DNA of 64,000 nt from Brachynemurus nebulosus (lineage: Eukaryota > Arthropoda > Insecta > Neuroptera > Myrmeleontidae), in the NCBI GenBank assembly GCA_035578155.1, contig JAPWDM010000004.1, forward strand, positions 57,028,660-57,092,659, written 5' to 3'. Below are positions 1 to 10,983 of the stretch, piece after piece; the first letter of the stretch is position 1, and every line of letters starts with the position of its first letter. Position numbers and translations under genes: made by a program. The notes beneath the pieces were generated by a model, which was not told the origin of the DNA, ran no database searches, and saw only the letters and a program-made list of their open reading frames with translations.

Positions 1-199
1 AGAAGAAACTGCAAAATTTTGAAAGAAAAAGAGTGGTATTCGTTTTAATTATAGTTCCATTTGTGGAAAAGTGGACAATATATTATATTCCTTAAATCTT
101 ACCTGTCTCACCCCGTTACCTGCCACAAGAAAAATGCCTACAAACTGGCTTTACGCTTTGTCTAGTAGTATAATAATAATAGTGTTCATTGGTCTATGC

Positions 200-720
200 T
201 CCTGACACAAATTGAACTGAGAACTGTACAGTTGAACCCCCACACACGTAACAATTAGTTGAACTTTTCAGTTTAAAAAATTGAAATTTCATTCGTCTCA
301 GTTTGTGTGTTAACGCCATGTGATCCAAACGTAAACGAGTGGCAGAGTGGCAGATCGCATGCAACGCGTTCAATGAGTCGGAACAAATGAGGAATGCGCT
401 GTCTTCGGATGTTTGACAAAATCGCAGGGCTTGCAAAATCACAAATAATTCCGCAGTATACACAGTGGCCTAGGGAGGAAGTGACCAAGCGTCAGGAACG
501 TCACGAATGACGATGGCACTTCCCACACCCGTTGCTGTTTTGGAACCATCTGTATATATGCAGAGAGAGTCAAGTTCGTTAATGACCTCGTAGACGCGGG
601 ATCGATATTCGAATGAACGGGTCTCCTCCTTGTTGAGACCAGTCAGGTCGAAACGACACCGTACGTTAGGGATCAGCCAAGGGGGTACTTCTATAGGACG
701 TTTGGGAAGCACCCTGGCGA
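200..720 (-). pseudogene. RNase H domain fragment of a non-LTR retrotransposon
   Basis: Reading leftwards from about 712, one frame gives a leader ending in LCIYTDGSKTATGVGSA. This carries the first catalytic Asp of a retrotransposon RNase H (YTDGS). A second frame, entered after a stop near 470, continues with YTAELFVILQALRF (catalytic Glu) and FLICSDSLNALHAI (second Asp). These three blocks in this order are typical of the RNase H that follows the reverse transcriptase in Jockey/I/R1-type elements. The two halves are out of frame and no fourth catalytic block is seen, so the gene is dead. The usual reverse transcriptase core is missing upstream: the sequence passes within about 25 bases into the endonuclease linker listed next. 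Family assignment below the level of RNase H-bearing non-LTR element is not safe. Confidence 0.8.
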
Positions 721-734
721 ACTGTTAGTGCAGA

Positions 735-1075
735 CTCTCTAATAACTCCTGCGTTCGGTGTTGTGGTGGAGGAAATAATGGCCGAAACATATTGCTTCCA
801 TGATAGCCTCTTCTGTTATTTTATTGTGCGTTTACAGCGTGCTTGCGCACGCTTGTATGCTATCACATTTTTCTGCGTGGAGCGACGTCTGAGTTCGTTG
901 TACTCCCGTTTTTTCTCTGCAACTGCTACACTCACGATTTCACTCCACCATGGTACGCGACGTTTAGGTAGAATGCTGGACGACATTGGTATACTCTTAT
1001 GTGCTGCTTCAATGACACTGAAGGGAAGGACCCCTCCGAATAAGATAGGTGAATCTGCCTAAGGCCCAACCTGGG
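735..1075 (-). pseudogene. Endonuclease-RT linker of the same non-LTR element
   Basis: On the minus strand this stretch reads AAHKSIPMS, then KRRVPWWSEIVSVAV and KKREYNELRRRS, and then YKRAQARCKRTIK, a stop, and QKRLSWKQYVSAI. The VPWW block, an arginine-rich stretch with YKRAQA and a final SW..Y motif are the recognisable linker between the endonuclease and reverse transcriptase of Jockey/I/R1-type retrotransposons. One in-frame stop is present. The next expected domain, reverse transcriptase with its YADD-type box, is absent, and the RNase H fragment follows directly. The simplest reading is an internal deletion of several kilobases. A 99-codon open frame on the plus strand (763-1062) is the antisense shadow of this region. 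Confidence 0.75.
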
Positions 1076-1985
1076 TCGGGAGTGCCATGGTAGCTAACAG
1101 GGAGTCGATTTTGACGAGGATATCACAGTCATCACAAATGTTGAGTAACTTGTTGTAAACGACTACATCAGTAACAGTTCAACTAAAAACACCTTGGTAC
1201 AGTCGTTTAGGGGTTTTTGAAAGGATTCTCATCATATCAGTGTAAAGATAAGTTGGGAGTAAGGAACCTTCAAAAGCATGCGCCCCCAACAAAACTAACT
1301 GTTCAATAACTCCGATAAGAATTCAAGAGTAACTTGTTTTTAACTTTTCCGTTTACCTTTTTGTGACGGAGGTTATGTTTTTTTATTTATGATATTTTGT
1401 GAGACCTTTCCACACTAATGAAAACGCTATTAATGAGCCTTAATCGCGCACGCTTGCTTTTTTTAAGGGTGAGAGGAAGGCGTCACCATATTTTACGGCT
1501 AAACAAGCTCACTAAGGCGGCTGCAACATCTAGTATCACTAGAGCCCGTTGTATTTAAATCCTTAAATTAGCCTTACTTGGGCCAATTTTGCAAAATATT
1601 TTTAGGCATATATTTACTAATTCAAAGGCGTAGATTTCAAAAATCTATGATTCATTTTGGTCCAAGGTCGGATTTCGTGTGTTTTTATAGGTAATTCAGA
1701 AATTTTTGCAAATATCTTCTTCTAAATATCGTGTCTTGGAGAGCTACATGCACTGTCTTATGGAGCTCTTGGAACTACATGCATATATATAATACTTACG
1801 CACTTGGGGGGAAGAAAAGTGGAAAATCGGGAAAAGTCAAAATGTAAAGTTACCTTGAAAACGTAAAGCTACCTTGATCTGATATTGAAGCTATGAAATA
1901 TAAGTGCAAGGACGAACGCTACCATGGGACTCCCGACCCGGGTTGGGCCTTAGGCAGATTCACCTATCTTATCCGGAGTGGTCCT
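1024..1985. repeat. Inverted duplication interrupting the retrotransposon
   Basis: About 65 bases at 1024-1092 recur as a reverse complement at 1920-1985 with only a few mismatches. Shared blocks include ATAAGATAGGTGAATCTGCC and AAGGCCCAACC. The left copy lies in the coding linker of the retrotransposon. The right copy ends where endonuclease coding resumes. The 820 bases between show no readable domain on either strand. It may be an inversion breakpoint or an insertion that carried its own inverted ends. Because the left arm is readable as protein (ADSPILFGG...), an inversion or duplication of retrotransposon sequence is favoured. Confidence 0.6.
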
Positions 1986-2170
1986 TTGCTCCACATCATC
2001 TTCTACGTCTACAGTCAACTTAGGTGTATGGAATGAATTGACGTACATGTCCCAGTCCGCTTGACGGAGACGCCATCTTGGCGAAGACGAATGTAGAGTC
2101 ACTGGCATGGTACTTTTAAGGACTACAGGTGGTCACTACCGTATGAATCAGACGTCAGCGTCCACTCATA
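1985..2170 (-). pseudogene. APE-type endonuclease C-terminal fragment
   Basis: The minus strand reads WTLTSDSYGSDHL followed by a stop or frameshift, then PVVLKSTMPVTL, and further on WRLRQADWDMYVNSF and LTVDVEDDVEQ. The GSDHLP block is the conserved C-terminal motif (SDH) of the apurinic-like endonuclease of non-LTR retrotransposons, and the W.L..ADW pattern follows it in Jockey/I/R1-type elements. It is upstream, in retrotransposon orientation, of the linker and RNase H fragments, so all three are probably one element. The N-terminal half of the endonuclease is not seen; 2171-2375 holds only a short hairpin (AACCGGTGAG / CTCACCGGTT, 2183-2226). Confidence 0.7.
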
Positions 2171-2375
2171 ATGGTGTGCCATAACCGGTGAGCCAAGTGA
2201 TAAGTCAATAACCGGCAACTCACCGGTTCTTTTTTTTTAACATCCTAGTTTATCGATTATCAGTTTTAAATAAAACTATAAATCGAGCGATGATAGAACA
2301 TAACGGGAATGGTGATTACCCCCTGGTAATCACTCAAAATAAATTATATACTAAATATATATTATTTATTAAAAG

Positions 2376-2820
2376 CTAAATAAATCGATATCTTAATTCT
2401 AAAATGTTCTGTCTATTGAGTCTATACGAAGAGTCACTATTGTCAAGTAAGTTAAGGGCACACACATTAGGGTGATATTCTAGGCCATGAATGTATTTAT
2501 AACTGTATTGTACTATTTCCTTACGCACTGTGGGCACTTGAAAACTGCGATATATGTCATCGTTACGCACGTACTACGGGGAAGCACTAATGGCTCGTAG
2601 CACTTTAGATTGAGAACGTTGCAATATCTCAATATTGCTAACACTAGCAGTACCCCAAAGTTGAATACCATAAGTCCATACTGGTTTGAAAACACTTTTA
2701 TAAACTAGCACTTTGTTTCTCAAAAACAACTTTGATTTACGATCTAGAAGCCAATAGTACTTAGAAAACTTAACATTTAGTTGCTTGTGTTTAGTCCAAA
2801 TATGCTTAAAGAAAAAGAGA
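2376..2820 (-). pseudogene. Jockey-like retrotransposon, 5'-truncated C-terminal end
   Basis: On the minus strand a nearly continuous frame runs KHIWTKHKQLNVKFSKYYWL, LFLRNKVLVYKSVFKPVWTY, GIQLWGTASVSNIEILQRSQ, SKVLRAISASP, stop, YVRNDDIYRSFQVPTVRKEI, and ends ...LELRYRFI. The KPVWTYGIQLWG and EILQRSQSK blocks followed by VRNDDIY..F.VPTV are the characteristic tail after the reverse transcriptase thumb in Jockey-clade elements. The stop falls where a Trp codon is usual (PWYV), so one base change may explain it. The reading frame ends at 2376 and an AT-rich 3' region follows to about 2340. Everything upstream of the thumb is missing, as expected from target-primed 5' truncation. This is a different copy from the RNase H-bearing element next to it. 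Confidence 0.85.
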
Positions 2821-2870
2821 AAATAGTAGGTTAAAAAGAAAGAAAAAAAGAAAATAGTAGATTCAAGTCT

Positions 2871-3035
2871 TATTAAATTTCTCGATCAGCCGAACACTCG
2901 TCATCGGTTTTGAAACCACCAAAATGACAATTCGCTTGTAGCCTTTCAATCATATTTAGATATCTTGAAGATACCGCAGATGAAGGGAAAAATTCGACTT
3001 CCGTGATGGGGCCCCGATGCTCACGCGTTTTTTTT
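2871..3035 (+). repeat. Repeat family A, copy D (3' end only)
   Basis: This is a 160-base match to the 3' ends of the copies at 9140-9305 and 29950-30115. It includes the text TTTTGAAACCACCAAAATGA and the terminal hairpin formed by CCGTGA and TCACG(G) around a GGGGCCCC core, followed by a T run. It is the shortest copy, truncated on the left. Confidence 0.75.
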
Positions 3036-3082
3036 TTTAAATTTTTATAATTTTAAATTATTCGGAATTGCAACAAATAGTA

Positions 3083-3164
3083 TATACACCACAGGACTAA
3101 AGTGTGTTTTTTTGTGTGTGTCACACTCGGGATTAAAACTCACACTTTAGTCCCTTGGTGTATA
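3083..3164. mobile_element. 82-bp hairpin MITE
   Basis: TATACACCACAGGACTAAAG at the left pairs with the reverse complement of the right end, which reads CTTTAGTCCCTTGGTGTATA in the plus sense, leaving about 34 bases of loop. The flanking TA-rich sequence would fit a TA target. It is too small to encode anything. The surrounding 3036-3470 is otherwise AT-rich and featureless. Confidence 0.55.
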
Positions 3165-3469
3165 ACATACCTTTTTGCACTCTAATAATTAATATAACAT
3201 AAATAAAAAAAAATAAATAAATAAAAAATAACTAGTGTGTGTATGATTTTTTTTCTTTTTAGTTGTATGTATGGCGTATACATTTACATTATCTGTTTTA
3301 TAATTAACTGGTAAAAATTTGAAAATTTGGTAATGTTTTTCAACGCTTAAAAAGACCTTATAAATTTATTAAATATGTTCTATCCAAAGTTCTAGAGGAC
3401 TTATCTAGACATAGTCAAAACGAATTTTTTTTTACTTACAAGAAGATGCACTCACAATCAAAGTGAAAT

Positions 3470-3725
3470 TCGCAATTTTGATGAAATTTCGCTGGTGTAT
3501 AGGATAGGCAAAAATAAGGGACCTATAGTTTTTTATTGGGCATCTTCCACGTTTACTGGGTGAAACCAGCCCGTAAAGTTCGGCTTTCAAAATTTATTTC
3601 TTAAGATATCTCGTAAACTATAAGAGATAGAGGAAAACTTTAAGTTGATGAAGTGTTACTCTTTGAAAGACCTATTCACCTGTATAGGTTAAACTTGGGT
3701 CGAGTTCGTAAGGGAGGCCGGAGGG
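3470..3725 (+). repeat. Repeat family E, copy 1
   Basis: The block from ATTTTGATGAAATTTCGCTG to the GGCCGGAGGGGTGAC end is matched in reverse orientation at 13020-13320. Both share CAAAAATAAGGGACC, the text around 'gtttactgggtgaaaccagc', and GACCTATTCACCTGTATAGG. No ORF is supported. A looser resemblance to family F (25.2, 33.8 and 39.7 kb) suggests related non-coding element bodies. Confidence 0.65.
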
Positions 3726-3865
3726 GTGACAATGGGGGTCAATTTTCTTGTACAGCCAAGTATTAGCCATTAAAACAAAATTTGAGAAAAGAATCTCATC
3801 TGCATTGTGTATTTCCGAATACAATGGTTTACATTTTATGAAACAATTTGATTCACATGGCTTAA

Positions 3866-3868
<3 letters not shown>

Positions 3869-3952
<84 letters not shown>
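3869..3952. repeat. (TA)n microsatellite, about 42 units
   Basis: This is an uninterrupted TA array. It abuts the CTAG terminus of the Helitron-type element beginning at 3953, so the array sits in or grew from the AT target of that insertion. Peptides read through it (YIYIYI) are artefacts. Confidence 0.99.
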
Positions 3953-3953
<1 letters not shown>

Positions 3954-6535
3954 TAGCTGTGACCCGTGGTTTCACCCACGTAAAATTATCTTAACTATTG
4001 GTCAAATGATCAATTTTAAATTAGATATTGGGAAATAATACCTGGCTCCGCTCGTCAAACGATTCTAAAGTAGCAATCTGCATATTTCAATAGCATGGCT
4101 AAATTCCGCACCCTTATGTAGCTAGATACCCGTATCATTAGGTAGTTTTAGGAGTATTTCCATTTTAAGCCTTGCTTGGGGCACCAAGATAGCAGGGGAC
4201 AATTTTAATATCACAATTAATTTGGGGCTTATTTGATGGCCTTGACGGACAATTCTGACCTCGAGGTTCATTCAAATTTGATATTCTAAAATTCTGAGCA
4301 TAATTCTCGCCTAATAACCCTAAATTAACCGTATTCATATTTCCATAGCATATTTAATTTTCATAAAATATTTTCAAAATTCAACCGTTTAATCTTAATT
4401 CTATTAGATAGTGCTGGGGGTTAATTTTGATGTCACTTTACATTTAAATTAAATATTCTAAATTTCTTTATAAAATCAGTTTCTTCTAGTGTTTCGCTCC
4501 GTTCGTCCAATGATCTTAAAATAGATATATATGCATATAGCTGAGACCCGCGGTTTCACTTGCATAAAATTATCTGAATTATAGGTAAAATTTATATAGG
4601 TCAATTCAATCATATATTCCAAAATTCTGTGCAAAATCAATTATTTATAGCACTTGACCCTGCTCGCCCAATGACTCTAAAATGACTATCTTCATATTTT
4701 ATTAGCATGGCTAATTTCCGCACCGTAAGAACTTAGTATAGTTACTATATCAACAGTCTTAGAATTGCTTCTATTTTAGGCCCTTCAAGGCACCAAGGCC
4801 CCAGGAAATCATTTTAACGTCAGTTTCATCTTTCACAGAGATCTCAACAGTACTTGAGTAAAAATTGTCAAATTTCTTCAGTTTTTTAATTCGCTCTCTG
4901 TTTGATGTAACTGACGGACAATGTGACCACACGTCCATTTAAATTTGATATTTTGAAATTTTGTACAAAATCAGTTCCTTATGTGCTTCGCTTCGCTCGC
5001 TCGACGACACAAAAATATTATTCATATTTTCAAGTCATATTCATATTTTTATAGTACGTCTAATTTTCATAAAATTTTATCAAAATGAGTCAAGTGGTTT
5101 AATTAGAGTATAGAGTTGTTTAATTCGATAGCGCTGGATGATTCATTCCAACTTCACCTTAATTTCAAATCAAATATTCTGAATTGGCTATATTCATATT
5201 TCAATAACATGTCTAATTTCCATACCTTGAGATCTTATCGTAGGTAGTTAGATATGCATAGTGACAATTTCAAGAGAACTGTAATTTGTGAGACATTTTG
5301 AGATCCCAGGGTCTGGAGAATATTTCAGAATTCACATTAATTTATTTCGGAATCTCTGTAATATTTGAGAAAAATTTGGATAAGATCCGTTTGGTCGTTT
5401 ATTTGGAGGGTTTTTTGGGTCCGCAAAGCTCACGGGGGGGTTTTATCCTCATGTCGTTTTTCAGAAACTCAGTACTATTTGAGAAAAATTTTGTCAAGAT
5501 TCGTTCAGCCATTTATTTTGGGTTTCTTTGGAGAGCCAAAAATTTGGTAACGATACGTCCAGTTGCTTACTTTAGGCTTTCTTGGGCGTTCTCAGGTCCT
5601 ACAGGATAACTTCAAATTTGATCGTCTTTTTTTTGGATTCTTATACCAATTTTACCTATAGTTTTGTTATATCATTTTTTTGATACCTGCTACCGTTTTC
5701 TCGAAACTACTGAAGACAGATAAGTAAAGTCCATATTTCATTTTTAATATCAGCATGACCGAGCCCGGCCCGATGGAAATTTCATCTTTATGGAATTTGC
5801 TGAGAAGAGCAGACACACATGCCAATTGATGATAACTGGACAGTCCAGTTGTCTATTTTCTTTAAAGGATACAAATAGTTTGAAATTTTTTAACCTAAGA
5901 TTCCCAAATATTTTACTAATTTATCATAGGAGATGAAGGTTTAAAAATAATAATTCTACATTCTTCCGTAGAATAAACTGCTTCTTTATTTTCTCTTTTT
6001 TCCAAAAATTTTTCGGTATCTTTTATAGAGAAAATAAAGAAACAATTTATTCTACGGAAGAATGTTGAATTATTATTTTTAATCCTTCATCTTCTATGAT
6101 AAATTAGTAAAATATTTGGTTACAAAATTTCAGATTATTACAATATCCCAATAAAACCATATTGGATACAAATAGTATTTTGCACAGTAAATAAGTAATT
6201 TCATAGTAGTCACAGGTAAAAATATTATTGATAGTATCTCTAGGAATATTTATTAATACTTATATACAAAAATCTCAAATTACAATTACTTAGCAACTAT
6301 CTAAAATTTTTACGATTTTTTGATAAATTGGCCACAGATTGCTGTATTACAGTAATAAAAAATTAATATCTTACGGTTTTTCGTAAATTTCGACGGTTAG
6401 ACAAAAAATTTTGCAAAACCCGTTCTTAGCGAGCGCCTACGACCCAATAGGGACCTACATGCCAAATTTCAAGTTTGTAGCTATTGTAGTTTTGGAGATT
6501 TCTATATAGATGAGTGAGTGAATGAGTGGTATTTC

Positions 6536-6629
<94 letters not shown>
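3953..6629 (-). mobile_element. Helitron-type non-autonomous element, composite
   Basis: Read on the minus strand, the right edge is a TA array followed by AAAAGAGAAATACCACTCAT. This resembles the Helitron 5' terminus TCTATATATATAAAAG seen intact at 18.9 kb, but with the TA run expanded (6541-6629). The left edge is the 3' terminus: a hairpin CGTGG-loop-CCACG (3965-3980), a short spacer, then CTAG at 3953-3956 followed by T on that strand. A second, weaker terminus (CCGCGG then CTAT) lies at about 4535, and 4535-4850 matches 47599-47900 closely. The block is therefore probably two nested or tandem copies. No Rep/helicase coding is present. Open frames at 5298-5609 are chance. The 5' boundary is inferred from the TA array rather than seen as a clean TC. 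Confidence 0.55.
5895..6130. repeat. Long imperfect palindrome inside the Helitron block
   Basis: Bases 5905-6000 and 6030-6125 are reverse complements over about 100 bases, sharing CAAATATTTTACTAATTTAT and ACATTCTTCCGTAGAATAAA, with a spacer of about 30. The arms differ at roughly one base in fifteen. It looks like an inserted foldback MITE. Confidence 0.8.
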
Positions 6630-6633
<4 letters not shown>

Positions 6634-7538
6634 TTATTTTTGTAACACAATGTTCTTTTATAAGGAAGTAAATACAGATTATTTGTTCCTGTCCATTTAT
6701 TCAAATTAATCAATTTATTAAAATGCCGAAAGAACTTTGTTGAAGATCGAATTTTACCATAAAGGTATTAAGGTAAAAGGGAATTGATTAAGAGAAACAA
6801 ACTCGTTTTTCGTAATTGGATTACAGCACATAATTTAGTTTGTAGGTATCTTTATCAATTCCAGTGATTGTAATGTACAGAATGAATTACTTTCAATGTT
6901 ATTATGTAAAATAAATTTGCAATCAGTATAATACATGTTGATAAATTTTATAGTAATTTATAGAAGAGAAAAGTTGAATAGCGTATCAAAAACAAAGAAA
7001 AACATATTTTTATATTAAAATGTGCTATTTTATATTTGTAGTGGAAAATTTTTCCTTCCTTCTTTATTTTTTTTTTTTTTTGAAAAGATTAAAAAATTTT
7101 CATAGAATTAAGCAAAAAATGAAATTTTTTTATTTTTGGAAATAAAATTTCAAGTACAAAAGAAAACAAAGAAATGTTTGTTTATAAAAGCACATTATGT
7201 TTTTCTTCTTTTATGTAAATCGTAAATTAAACATTGTGCTTAAACAAATGAACGAAAGTAAATTTCCACACAATAATAGTACCTACACGCAGTGCCTCTT
7301 TGAAAAATTAATTTCTATTTGAACTTTTCAACAAAACAGACTATTACTTCATATATTTTAATTGTGTTGAAACATGAAATACCCCTGTCACAGCATGTTG
7401 CATAACATAGCGAAATCCCCCAAAAATTTACATTATGAGAATAACATTTCCAAAATGCGCACTATAATACTTAACTAATAATAATGCAGTTTTATCTTCG
7501 TTTAAACTTTCACACAGACTTTCACACTAGACACTATC
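6630..7538. other. AT-rich stretch, nothing recognised
   Basis: No coding pattern, TIR or matching repeat was found; homopolymer A and T runs dominate. Confidence 0.6.
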
Positions 7539-7540
7539 TA

Positions 7541-8186
7541 GGGTAAGTGCGGGACAGATGCCGCAGTTGCCATAGTTCGTCCGTCGATTAATAGCTAGCG
7601 CTATTAATGGATTATATGTTTAAAATAAGTTACTTATTTAAGCTGTATATATGGTAAAATTTATGATTAGTCCATTAGTTTATTAATTATCCCACTTTTT
7701 ATTATTGAAAAGTAAGTTTTTTAACATAATATTTTATCAAGCATTTAATTCATTAGTTTTTAAGAATGTATATTTCATTGTTTTAATGAAAATGAGTTTT
7801 GTTACTAATTTAGGTATATTTTAAAAGTACTGTATAAAATTTTAGATTGGAATTCGGTACTATGCTTGCTATAGCAACATGCGGTATCTATCCCAACAAA
7901 AAGGAGAGATGCCGCATTTAAAGTTGGTATAGATGCCGCATCATATTACATGTTAAAAAGATAGACTTATATACCTTAATTATGCAATTTTTTTTTTGGA
8001 CTGTAAATTATGCCACGTAAATATAAAAGATCTATTAATGGATCAGAAAGAGCCCTCATATTAGTGAAGATAACAAAAATAATGATGATTGCCTGTGTAT
8101 TGAATGTTTTGAAAGGTACTCAGAAACAAAAAAAAAGTTGACGGGTTAAGACGTATAAAGTGCCAAAAATGGTTACATATGGCATG
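7541..8186 (+). pseudogene. Pogo-like transposon remnant with zinc-binding tail
   Basis: A TA dinucleotide at 7539 precedes GGGTAAGTGCGGGACAGATG, which looks like a terminal repeat. The motif AGATGCCGCA recurs at 7556, 7905 and 7932, as subterminal sites often do. An ATG at 8010 begins MPRKYKR, a start typical of pogo/Tigger-like transposases. From 8085, in other frames, the text reads NNDDCLCIECFERYSETKKK and then LRRIKCQKWLHMACN. That C-x2-C...C-x2-(C)W-x-H-x3-C pattern resembles the zinc-binding C-terminal tail of insect pogo-like transposases. Start and tail lie within 180 bases, so the DDE core has been deleted, and frameshifts separate the parts. The right end is cut off where family A begins. 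Assignment to pogo rests on motifs recalled, not on a search. Confidence 0.55.
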
Positions 8187-9305
8187 CAACATTTTACCCC
8201 CACCCCCCTCATTTTTCAGCTACAATTTCATGCTTTTTTGACGTTTTCGAAGTTTGTACCACTTGCACAGGTCACCCAAATAAACCTAGAGGGATGAAAT
8301 TTTGTATTCGGATTGAGTTAGTATCAAGGGGGTGCCTTTTGGGAGTCTTAGCATTTAACCCTTACCTCCACCATTTTTATACCAAAGAGAACATGATTTT
8401 TCTTGTTTTTTAACAGTTTCGTTCGGGTCAAAATCTCCCCAAATATACCTAGAGGGCTGAAATTTTGTGTACAGGTTAAGCTAATAGCCAGCCACTGCTT
8501 TTTGGAGGTTTCAACTTTTAACCCTTACCTCCATGATTTTTATGCCAATATTTCCTTAATTTTTTTGCTTTTTTTCCAACACGTCTAGAGACTTTGTAAG
8601 GAAACCTCGAAGGCTGAGATTTTGTATGTGTATTGAGTTAGTATCCAGCTAGTGCCTTTTAGGGATTCCACATTACTTTTCCCCCCACTTCTCCCATTTT
8701 TACATCGGAATTCAGTGGTATTGTTAAATGTGTTTTAAATGCATTATTTTTATTCTAAATACAAGTAGGCGAACAGTAATTTTGAAAAATTTTAAAAAAA
8801 TGAACTTACTTTTATAACAAATACAATACACAAATATTAAGTAAGTTAGAAATGTTATTGAAGTCACTGTTTATTTATAAAGTAGGAATTTTGGATTTTT
8901 ATTATTTATAAAATAGAAATTTTGGATTTTTTTGGAAAGAAAAAATATCTTCATAAAGGCCTTCCAGTTTACTATTTAAGTTCCTTTTTTAATATTTAAA
9001 AATAAAACACAAAGGCAATTGGCGGATAAGCATGGGTAGGAATGCCCTCGTACGAATTGTGTTGGCTTTTTTCCTGCTAAATGCTATCGGCACAAAATTG
9101 AAATTTACTGAGATTCAGCCCTTAAAAACTTAAAACCTTTTTTTAAAGCCCCGATCAACCGGACACTCATCATCAGTTTTGAAACCACCAAAATGACAAA
9201 TCGCTTGCAGACTTTCAATTACATTTCGCTTGTAGACATTCAATACCGAAGATGAAAGGAAAAATTCGACTTCCGTGATGGGGCCCCGCTGCTCACGGCG
9301 TTTTT
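8187..9305 (+). repeat. Repeat family A, copy A
   Basis: This region matches 28998-30115 almost throughout. It contains four internal near-repeats of the phrase 'cctagaggg(g)ctgaaattttgt', spaced about 130-170 bases apart, then an AT-rich part and the terminal CCGTGA...TCACGG hairpin with a GGGGCCCC core and a T tract. The 5' 390 bases of the longest copy are missing. The 61-codon open frame at 8403 lies wholly within the repeat and is not conserved as a frame. Confidence 0.85.
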
Positions 9306-9487
9306 ATTTTTATTTTTTATAATATAGAAACTGTAAGGTTACTGTAAAATATATTTATATACTTTTTGTATTATTTAATTGGGACTTGTATGAAAATAAT
9401 TGCTAAACTTGGCTTGTTTTGCAAAGTTTGTAGTTTTTTGCTATTTTTGTACTTTCTGTGACATTTATTTTTTTTCTCATAGTGATA

Positions 9488-9668
9488 ACTAAAATGGGTT
9501 TGACGTCGCCATCAGACAATTGCAACAAATGAAGCAAAATTAGACGTAACTAGTCTTCTGTTTCCTTTCCTTTATCTTACTTTTATATTAGAGTAACTAT
9601 AGTAACTTAAAATTGTACGTCTGATTTTGCTTAATTTGTTACTGACGGCAGACTAATTTTAGTAAATT
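9488..9668. mobile_element. Small inverted-repeat element
   Basis: Around 9515-9550, AACAAATGAAGCAAAATTAG is matched as a reverse complement by 9615-9645 (CTGATTTTGCTTAATTTGTT). The outer flanks CCATCAGAC and GACGGCAGAC also agree. Total arm length is about 50 with mismatches. It is probably a MITE of unknown type. Confidence 0.45.
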
Positions 9669-10029
9669 CGGTATATATGAATATTCTTTCCAGTACATTA
9701 TTATGTAGGTAACTCTGTCTGCTTGTAGGCGATTTTTTTAAGATCTATACTGACCGAATTTTGTTCCAGTGATGAAAAGGTTTTAGTGGTATAGTTTTCA
9801 AATTTTTTTTTGTGTAAATTAATCGGCTTATGTCAATGAATGCCATTCAAATTGTAAAAAAGCAATTTTTCACGGGAGTATTGTGAAGTATGTTACCAAT
9901 AGTTATGGAAATTGCGACTGCCAGTAAATATATTTTCAGAAAATATTTCTTACTAATATGAAATTTAAATTTTAGGGGAGATATTCTTTTATGCAGTTCA
10001 TTGCAAAAGATAAGAGGGTAATGCACTTG

Positions 10030-10073
10030 AAGGGTATTGTGTCGCCGTGGCGGCGCCCATCGAGTGCAAAGGG
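10030..10073. mobile_element. Single piggyBac-like end
   Basis: The stretch GGCGCCCATCGAGTGCAAAGGG is followed by TTAA (10074-10077). Read outward on the minus strand it is TTAA then CCCTTTGCACTCGATGG, close to the TTAA-CCCTTTG end of the element at 13492. The partner end was not found. Confidence 0.35.
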
Positions 10074-10261
10074 TTAATCCTTTAGCAAATATAAATACGT
10101 AATATATTACGTGTCCTTACATGCATTGTGTTTATTTGTATTATAATTATAGATACAGTGTGTTTTGTGTGCGTATGGAAATTAAACATTCACTGATTAA
10201 TTATTTATTTAACATTAATTGGATATACGTATGTAAGTATATAACGGACGAATGTGTCGCC

Positions 10262-10388
10262 GCCGGATTTTAGAATTAGTCAGATTACAAAATGCCTAGC
10301 CTTTTTATAGAACATCGCTGTTTCTTAAAAGGCTAAGAACTTTTAGCAGTTTTACAAAACGGTTGAACTAATTTACAATCCGGTTAGC
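10262..10388. mobile_element. 127-bp TIR element
   Basis: CCGGATTTTAGAATTAGTC at the left is matched by the reverse complement of GAACTAATTTACAATCCGG at the right. The left half, including CAGATTACAAAATGCC, recurs in reverse orientation at 14230-14272 with GCCGGATTGTAGAATTAATC. A family of short elements with this end is therefore likely. Confidence 0.5.
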
Positions 10389-10983
10389 TAGACATTTGTT
10401 TTTACAGTGGCTTTGTAAAACGACTGGGTTTAGTTTCTACTTTTATCGCTTGTAGCGTTCAATCACAGACGGTGGCGCGGCGGTGCAAAGGTTCTGCAAA
10501 GTACCCGACCGCAATTAGCGTAGTCGCGCAGTCCAGAGCTAGTATATTCTTTATGGGAGTTGATATATTCAAGACCAAAGTTGATACACTCTGACCTTAG
10601 TACATGTACCCCTACCTGTGGTGAGTCTCTCTCTGTGGTACAATTATCAAAGCACAAAAACTAATTATACAGGCTGATCTTATAGGTATAAACGTATCAA
10701 AAAAAAAATTACTACACACTCACTGATGTTCGTATACTGACATGTGCTACGTAAACAGAATATAGCAAATATAATACACATATTGTTTAATAATTGAATA
10801 ATAATAAGTCAACACCACAAAAAATAAGTTTTATTCAACTCTGTATTAGTTTATTTATAAATATGTAATGTAATTGTAACACACATTAAAATTTTGGTTT
10901 ATAAGTAATAGAATATGTATATATTTAATTAAAAACACTCATTTATAAAAGTTTTTTAATCACCAAAATATTTGTTACCTATA
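10389..10983. other. AT-rich stretch, nothing recognised
   Basis: A 64-codon open frame on the minus strand (10463-10657) has no recognisable motif and no coding bias by eye. Confidence 0.5.

Noticed and set aside
763..1062. 99-codon plus-strand frame
   Set aside because: It is antisense to the retrotransposon linker (VPWW and YKRAQA blocks), which explains the open reading.
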